Shown: positions 6,814 to 9,866 of the stretch, in pieces
Layout: every line of letters starts with the position of its first letter
Position numbering within the stretch: the stretch's first letter is position 1
Assembly: GCA_900556355.1 (NCBI GenBank)
Contig: UNSP01000006.1
Span: forward strand, 1-9,866
Source of the DNA: Candidatus Saccharimonadota bacterium
GTDB taxonomy: Bacteria > Patescibacteriota > Saccharimonadia > Saccharimonadales > Saccharimonadaceae
Reading direction: 5' to 3'
DNA length: 9,866 nt
Notes under the pieces: generated by a model
The model's input: the letters and a program-made list of their open reading frames with translations, nothing else
Databases searched by the model: none
Told to the model about the DNA's origin: nothing
Translations under genes and position numbers: made by a program

Positions 6814-7285
6814 TAATTACGGCGCCAGAGTTAAAATCGAGAATATTATGGAGGGCGAAGTCGACGAGGATTTGTTATTTGCTTTATTGACTAGATTAGT
6901 TGTTAAGGACGAGGTTCTCGATATGGATGTAATGTTGGCTAGTCGCTGTCATGAGTATTTAGGACATATCATGTTAGCAGAGAAGCGCCTTCCTAGTCAG
7001 TCTACGTCCATACAATCGCCATTTCAGTTTCCGTATGGTAAAACTGAGCTGCGAAGCTGGCGGGATGGGCGGGGTGTACATTCTGTTGGAGGGATAAGAG
7101 GAGGATTCAGGAAGAATGCTTATTTTTCTTCAGACAATGCGGAATATCTCATGAGACGAGTGGCTGCCGTGGCTGTTGGGCTTTGCTTGGAAACGCCTTT
7201 ACAAGAGCTGGATTCTGTCAAGGAATTTTCAGCCGAGGAGCTGGCAGAAGCGTGGCCGAGGCTTAGATACGGAATTTACATTTAA
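6800..7285 (+). CDS. hypothetical protein, second of an overlapping pair
   Basis: This 161-residue protein is unrecognised. It begins inside the end of the preceding gene (14-base overlap, +1 frame) and so is probably translated by coupling; no strong Shine-Dalgarno sequence precedes its ATG. The N-terminal half is helical (DEDLLFALLTRLVVKDEVLD). A central stretch is rich in Gly, Arg and aromatic residues (FQFPYGKTEL, then GVHSVGGIRGGF). The C-terminal helices RRVAAVAVGLCLETPLQEL and EFSAEELAEAW parallel the C-terminus of the upstream protein. No enzyme motif or membrane segment is seen. It probably works with its neighbour because the two are overlapped and share a promoter. The stop lies 24 bases before the next start, and the next gene's -35 is inside its 3' end. 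Confidence 0.75.
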   Translation: MKKTDNYGARVKIENIMEGEVDEDLLFALLTRLVVKDEVLDMDVMLASRCHEYLGHIMLAEKRLPSQSTSIQSPFQFPYGKTELRSWRDGRGVHSVGGIRGGFRKNAYFSSDNAEYLMRRVAAVAVGLCLETPLQELDSVKEFSAEELAEAWPRLRYGIYI

Positions 7286-7303
7286 TATTGCCATTGTTAT
7301 AAT
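7275..7303 (+). promoter_or_regulatory. strong promoter of the dehydrogenase gene, probably leaderless
   Basis: TTTACA at 7275-7280 and a perfect TATAAT at 7298-7303 are 17 bases apart, and TGT at 7295-7297 adds an extended -10. The -10 ends 6 bases before the ATG at 7310. The -35 lies within the last codons of the upstream gene. This is the closest match to consensus in the window. Confidence 0.82.
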
Positions 7304-7309
7304 AACCAT

Positions 7310-7978
7310 ATGCATATTATTCTTGGTGGGACGAGTGGGCTCGGTTTGGAAATGGCGAAGCAGCTGCGAGAGCGTGGCGATCGCGTGCTGGTGCTAGGTA
7401 AAACTTATGATCCGCAAAAACACGGAGAAGGTTTTCCTCTGGATGTGTATTATTCAGATCAAGTGGAAGCGGCGTCGGCGCGAATTGAGCAGATTTTAAA
7501 CGGCGATGATATTGATCAATTTGTGTGGGCGGCTGGATATGGCTGGCGCGGCAATTTTGAAGATCAGCCGAGTGTTCGCGGTATGGCGGAAGTTAATTTT
7601 TCGGGCGCGTTGCCGCTGGTTCAATGGGCTTGGCGTAAGATGTCAACGCAGAATCGCAAGTCTGTACTGACGATTATTGGGTCGACAAGTAGCGTTAAAG
7701 CGCGCTCGGATGAAGCTGTTTACGTTGCGACGAAGCACGCTCAAGCGGGTTTGGCGCGAAGTTTGGGAATGCAGGCAGATGAGCAAAAACTTCCAGTCAG
7801 AGTCGCACTATTTTTGCCTGGTGCTATGAAAACTCCGTTTTGGAACGGTCGAGAACTTCCGGTTGACTATATGTTTTTTAATGATCCAGCAAAAATCGCC
7901 ACGCATATTATTAACGCGATTGATTGTCAGCAGCAGCCCTTTTTGGAATGGGCGTTGCCAAAAGGCACGTTGGTTTAG
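7310..7978 (+). CDS. short-chain dehydrogenase/reductase (SDR)
   Basis: A 222-residue classical SDR: an NAD(P)-dependent oxidoreductase with a Rossmann fold. The nucleotide-binding turn is GGTSGLGLEM at about 6-15. AAG at 74-76 takes the place of the usual NAG. The catalytic tetrad can be assigned as N95 (VNFSG), S125 (IGSTSS), Y138 and K142 (YVATK), with correct spacing. A Lys at position 31 after the second strand hints at NADPH preference, which is inference. The substrate is unknown. There is no membrane segment and the length is slightly below the 250-residue norm. The start is defined by a strong promoter 6 bases away without a Shine-Dalgarno sequence. Confidence 0.92.
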   Translation: MHIILGGTSGLGLEMAKQLRERGDRVLVLGKTYDPQKHGEGFPLDVYYSDQVEAASARIEQILNGDDIDQFVWAAGYGWRGNFEDQPSVRGMAEVNFSGALPLVQWAWRKMSTQNRKSVLTIIGSTSSVKARSDEAVYVATKHAQAGLARSLGMQADEQKLPVRVALFLPGAMKTPFWNGRELPVDYMFFNDPAKIATHIINAIDCQQQPFLEWALPKGTLV

Positions 7979-7998
7979 AGCTTATTAAGTGCTATAAT
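7970..7998 (+). promoter_or_regulatory. promoter of yvcK, probably leaderless
   Basis: TTGGTT at 7970-7975 and TATAAT at 7993-7998 are 17 bases apart, with an extended TGC at 7990-7992. The -10 ends 6 bases before the ATG at 8005. The -35 overlaps the final codons of the dehydrogenase gene, whose stop is at 7976-7978. Confidence 0.78.
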
Positions 7999-8004
7999 TC
8001 AGGC

Positions 8005-9021
8005 ATGACGGATAGTTCGAATAATGATTATTTTGGGGTAAAAGTTGTAGTTATTGGCGGCGGAACGGGAAGTTTCACGCTGCTTTCTGGATTGAAAAAA
8101 TATACGCACAGCATCACGGCGTTGGTCAATATGGTCGACGATGGCGGCTCAACGGGCGTATTGCGCGATGAATTGGGCGTGTTGCCGGCGGGCGACGTCA
8201 GGCAATGCTTGGTGGCATTGAGCACTTCGCCGAAAGTTCGCGATTTGTTCAATTACCGGTTCGGCGAGGGCAGTATGAAAGGTCACGCGTTTGGCAATTT
8301 ATTCATGGCGGCGCTGGAAAAGATGACTGGAAGTTTTGCTGATGCGGTTGAGTTGGCCAGCGAAGTTTTGGGTGTTAATGGTCGAGTTTATCCGATTACT
8401 CTGGACGATACAACGATGTCGATTAAGCTGAAAGACGGCACGGTTGTTGATGGTCAACACGCGGCTGAGTCGCTAAAGATTCCGCGCGGCGAGCGTCCGT
8501 GGCTAGAGCTTAAACCGCCAGCTACGATTAACCCGCGAGCCCGTCAAGCGATTTTGGATGCCGATTTGGTGGTGATTGCGCTGGGACTTTTGTATGGCAG
8601 TTTGGCACCAGCGTTGTTGGTTCGAGGTGTTACTCGGGCGCTTGCTGAAACGAAGGCGAAGAAAGTCTATGTTTGCAATTTGGTTACCAAGCCGACGCAG
8701 ACTGATGGATTTACCGTGGCGGATTTTACGGATGAAATTGAGCGATTTTCAGGGGTGAATATGGATTATGTGCTTTACAATAACCATCGCCCGCCAGAGG
8801 AATTGATAAAGAAATATGCTCACGACGGCGAATATTTGGTTGAGTGGGATAAGGAATTGCTGAAGAAAAAGCATTATTATGCGTCGGGCAAGCGTTTGAT
8901 TGCTGATGACGTGTGGGTCAACACGAATTCCAGCAGCGACCCATTGGCGGCTCAGCGTAGCTTGATTCGTCACGACGCCGACAGAGTAGCTCGCGAATTG
9001 ATGCGGATTTATTTCGCCTAA
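8005..9021 (+). CDS. yvcK: YvcK/CofD-like protein (gluconeogenesis factor family)
   Basis: The 338 residues show the CofD/YvcK fold: the N-terminal nucleotide loop GGGTGS at 18-23, NMVDDGGSTG ending near 51, PAGDVRQCL at 61-69 and GHAFGNL at 93-99. YvcK of Firmicutes binds UDP-sugars and influences carbon metabolism, cell wall synthesis and cell shape; CofD itself transfers a lactyl-phosphate group in F420 synthesis. The gene sits away from any visible F420 genes, so YvcK is the better reading. The motif usually written LGPGSLYTS in YvcK is here IALGLLYGS (around residues 191-199), missing the Pro and the following polar residue. The start at 8005 is set by the promoter 6 bases upstream; the longer open frame beginning at 7924 lies in the dehydrogenase gene and is not YvcK-like. 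Confidence 0.93.
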   Translation: MTDSSNNDYFGVKVVVIGGGTGSFTLLSGLKKYTHSITALVNMVDDGGSTGVLRDELGVLPAGDVRQCLVALSTSPKVRDLFNYRFGEGSMKGHAFGNLFMAALEKMTGSFADAVELASEVLGVNGRVYPITLDDTTMSIKLKDGTVVDGQHAAESLKIPRGERPWLELKPPATINPRARQAILDADLVVIALGLLYGSLAPALLVRGVTRALAETKAKKVYVCNLVTKPTQTDGFTVADFTDEIERFSGVNMDYVLYNNHRPPEELIKKYAHDGEYLVEWDKELLKKKHYYASGKRLIADDVWVNTNSSSDPLAAQRSLIRHDADRVARELMRIYFA

Positions 9022-9143
9022 TGGGCGGCGAAAACTTTTCAATTCTTGAGGTTAATCCGGCAGCGAGGATTGATGCGTCGGATTATGGTATAGACGTGCC
9101 GTGTGCTATCATAAAATATGCAAAGGAATTATGCATTGAATGA
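9021..9143 (+). CDS. possible 40-residue ORF between yvcK and the second Nudix gene
   Basis: An ATG overlapping the yvcK stop (TAATG) opens a 40-codon frame ending in TGA at 9141-9143, where it overlaps the next start as ATGA. The product starts MGGENFSILEV and ends with a short helical stretch, IIKYAKELCIE. Both junctions are of the kind that couples translation. Against it, a frame of this length without a stop is not rare by chance, no Shine-Dalgarno sequence precedes it, and the promoter of the next gene lies inside it. It could be a small protein, or the gap could be purely a regulatory spacer. Confidence 0.3.
   Translation: MGGENFSILEVNPAARIDASDYGIDVPCAIIKYAKELCIE
9104..9127 (+). promoter_or_regulatory. 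promoter and ribosome binding site of the second Nudix gene
   Basis: TGCTATCAT at 9104-9112 is an extended -10 with a 5 of 6 match to TATAAT. Transcription should begin near 9119, giving a leader of about 20 bases. AAAGGA at 9122-9127 is a Shine-Dalgarno-like sequence 12 bases before the ATG at 9140, rather far but usable. An ATG at 9118 sits at the leaderless distance but opens only ten codons. Confidence 0.5.
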
Positions 9144-9640
9144 AAATTGACGATAGTTTTCCAACTGTTTTTTGGGGCAAAGACAAGTCGACGAAAGCTC
9201 AATTTTGTCCGTGCGAAGAGATTTTCGATTCCTCGCTTGTGACATCGTGTATGGTTTGTGCAGTTCATGAAAATAAAATACTTCTAGCCAAGCCACCGCG
9301 TGGCTGGGGTTTGCCAGGTGGCCGTATGGAATTAGGAGAAACACCAGAAGATTGTGCGCGGCGCGAGGTGTATGAGGAAACATCCGTTGAACTAAATTCT
9401 CTAAAATTGATTGGTGCTTGGCATATTGAAAAGCTATTTCATTCTAAATATAACGGTAGATACCCTGATAGGGCATATCAGCTGCTTTTTCTGGCTGACG
9501 TAAAACGAATAGATGATTTTGTAGCTTCGTACGAATCATCAGCTAGGGAGTTTGTGGAATTTGATAAAGTGCAAGACTATCACCATGATTTTGCTAATTT
9601 TGCTGAGATTATGACATATATTAAGGGCTGTGTCCTTTAG
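9140..9640 (+). CDS. Nudix hydrolase (second, divergent from the first)
   Basis: A 166-residue Nudix-domain protein. The box spans about residues 61-83: GLPGGRMELGE, then ARREVYEETSV, with E76, E79 and E80 as metal ligands. The Gly usual near the box end (EExGU) is Ser82. About 35 residues precede the domain and contain C23 and C25; C37 and C40 lie in the first strand, so a zinc ribbon like that of NudC is unlikely. The substrate is not predictable. It shares little with the Nudix protein at 5666 outside the box, so the two are not recent duplicates. An in-frame TGA lies immediately before the ATG, so 9140 is the earliest possible start. It is followed by a 72-base gap and then alaS. Confidence 0.9.
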   Translation: MKIDDSFPTVFWGKDKSTKAQFCPCEEIFDSSLVTSCMVCAVHENKILLAKPPRGWGLPGGRMELGETPEDCARREVYEETSVELNSLKLIGAWHIEKLFHSKYNGRYPDRAYQLLFLADVKRIDDFVASYESSAREFVEFDKVQDYHHDFANFAEIMTYIKGCVL

Positions 9641-9696
9641 GTCTTTAGTTTGTCGTAGAGATGGCGGGCTGTTGGTCGCTAATCAGGTGGTTTTCG

Positions 9697-9705
9697 TGTT
9701 ATAAT
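9697..9705 (+). promoter_or_regulatory. extended -10 promoter of alaS, probably leaderless
   Basis: TGTTATAAT has a TGT extension at 9697-9699 and a perfect TATAAT at 9700-9705. No convincing -35 is seen at 17 bases. The box ends 7 bases before the ATG at 9713, and no Shine-Dalgarno sequence is present. The preceding 50 bases of the gap (9641-9696) show no clear terminator. Confidence 0.72.
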
Positions 9706-9712
9706 TACCTCT

Positions 9713-9866
9713 ATGAACACACAAGAAATCCGCCAGAAATATCTCGAATTTTGCCAAAGGAACGGCCATGCTATTATTGAGCGGGCGCCACTGATGCTAC
9801 ACAATGACCCGACGACGTTATTTACCGGCTCGGGCATGCAGCCGTTGCTGCCGTACTTGGTGGGCC
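9713..9866 (+). CDS. alaS: alanyl-tRNA synthetase, 5' part
   Basis: The first 51 residues of AlaRS, cut by the window end. The N-terminus is diagnostic: IRQKYLEFCQRNGH matches the family opening helix, followed by a bulky stretch and NDPTTLFTGSGMQPLLPYLVG, where most bacterial enzymes have NDPTLLFTNAGM. The GSGMQ variant replaces the NAGM motif. AlaRS charges tRNA-Ala; the editing and C-terminal domains lie outside the window. The start is fixed by the promoter 7 bases upstream. Confidence 0.95.
   Translation, partial: MNTQEIRQKYLEFCQRNGHAIIERAPLMLHNDPTTLFTGSGMQPLLPYLVG

Noticed and set aside
7924..8004. 27-residue N-terminal extension of YvcK
   Set aside because: It lies within the dehydrogenase gene, is not family-like, and the yvcK promoter is downstream of it.
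9118..9150. Leaderless ten-codon ORF at the ATG 9118
   Set aside because: It ends almost at once and is out of frame with the Nudix gene; the SD before 9140 explains the start better.

Overview
The window looks like a core stretch of a small-genome bacterium of the Patescibacteria/CPR radiation, most likely a Saccharibacteria (TM7)-type genome. This assignment is inference from compact genes, short gaps, overlapping stops and starts, a minimal two-component pair, a bacterial/archaeal-type single-chain GlyRS and a divergent YvcK; no phylogenetic marker was searched. TGA acts as a stop (for example the 123-residue response regulator ends at TGA at its family length), which argues against the UGA=Gly lineages (Gracilibacteria/Absconditabacteria). 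All supported genes are on the + strand.

Layout: (1) 1-62, the tail of an unidentified gene. (2) 103-762, a single-pass membrane protein with an outward PsbP-like domain. (3) 798-2546, an overlapping operon: a small soluble histidine kinase, a receiver-only response regulator and the recombination mediator RecO. (4) 2622-3971, glycyl-tRNA synthetase, with a short leader carrying a perfect hairpin next to its ribosome binding site. (5) 3978-5654, a large P-loop ATPase resembling the Sll1717 type, with strikingly different arginine codon use, apparently an inserted accessory gene. (6) 5666-6157, a Nudix hydrolase. (7) 6196-7285, two overlapping genes of unknown function whose C-termini resemble each other. 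(8) 7310-7978, a short-chain dehydrogenase. (9) 8005-9021, a YvcK/CofD-like protein. (10) 9021-9143, a possible 40-residue ORF. (11) 9140-9640, a second Nudix hydrolase. (12) 9713-9866, the start of alanyl-tRNA synthetase.

The most consistent regulatory pattern is that six genes (103, 798, 6196, 7310, 8005 and 9713) have a good -10 box ending only 6-8 bases before the ATG, often as an extended TGn -10 and three with a clear -35 at exactly 17 bases. Their transcripts should begin at or within a base or two of the start codon, so they are predicted to be leaderless. Genes inside operons (RecO) and the genes with real leaders (GlyRS, second Nudix) carry Shine-Dalgarno sequences instead. No tRNA, rRNA, CRISPR array, insertion sequence or convincing terminator was seen. 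No intergenic gap exceeds about 75 bases.

The best candidates for new biology are the transferred ATPase lodged between glyS and a Nudix gene, the unknown paired genes at 6196-7285, and the leaderless-versus-SD division of genes.
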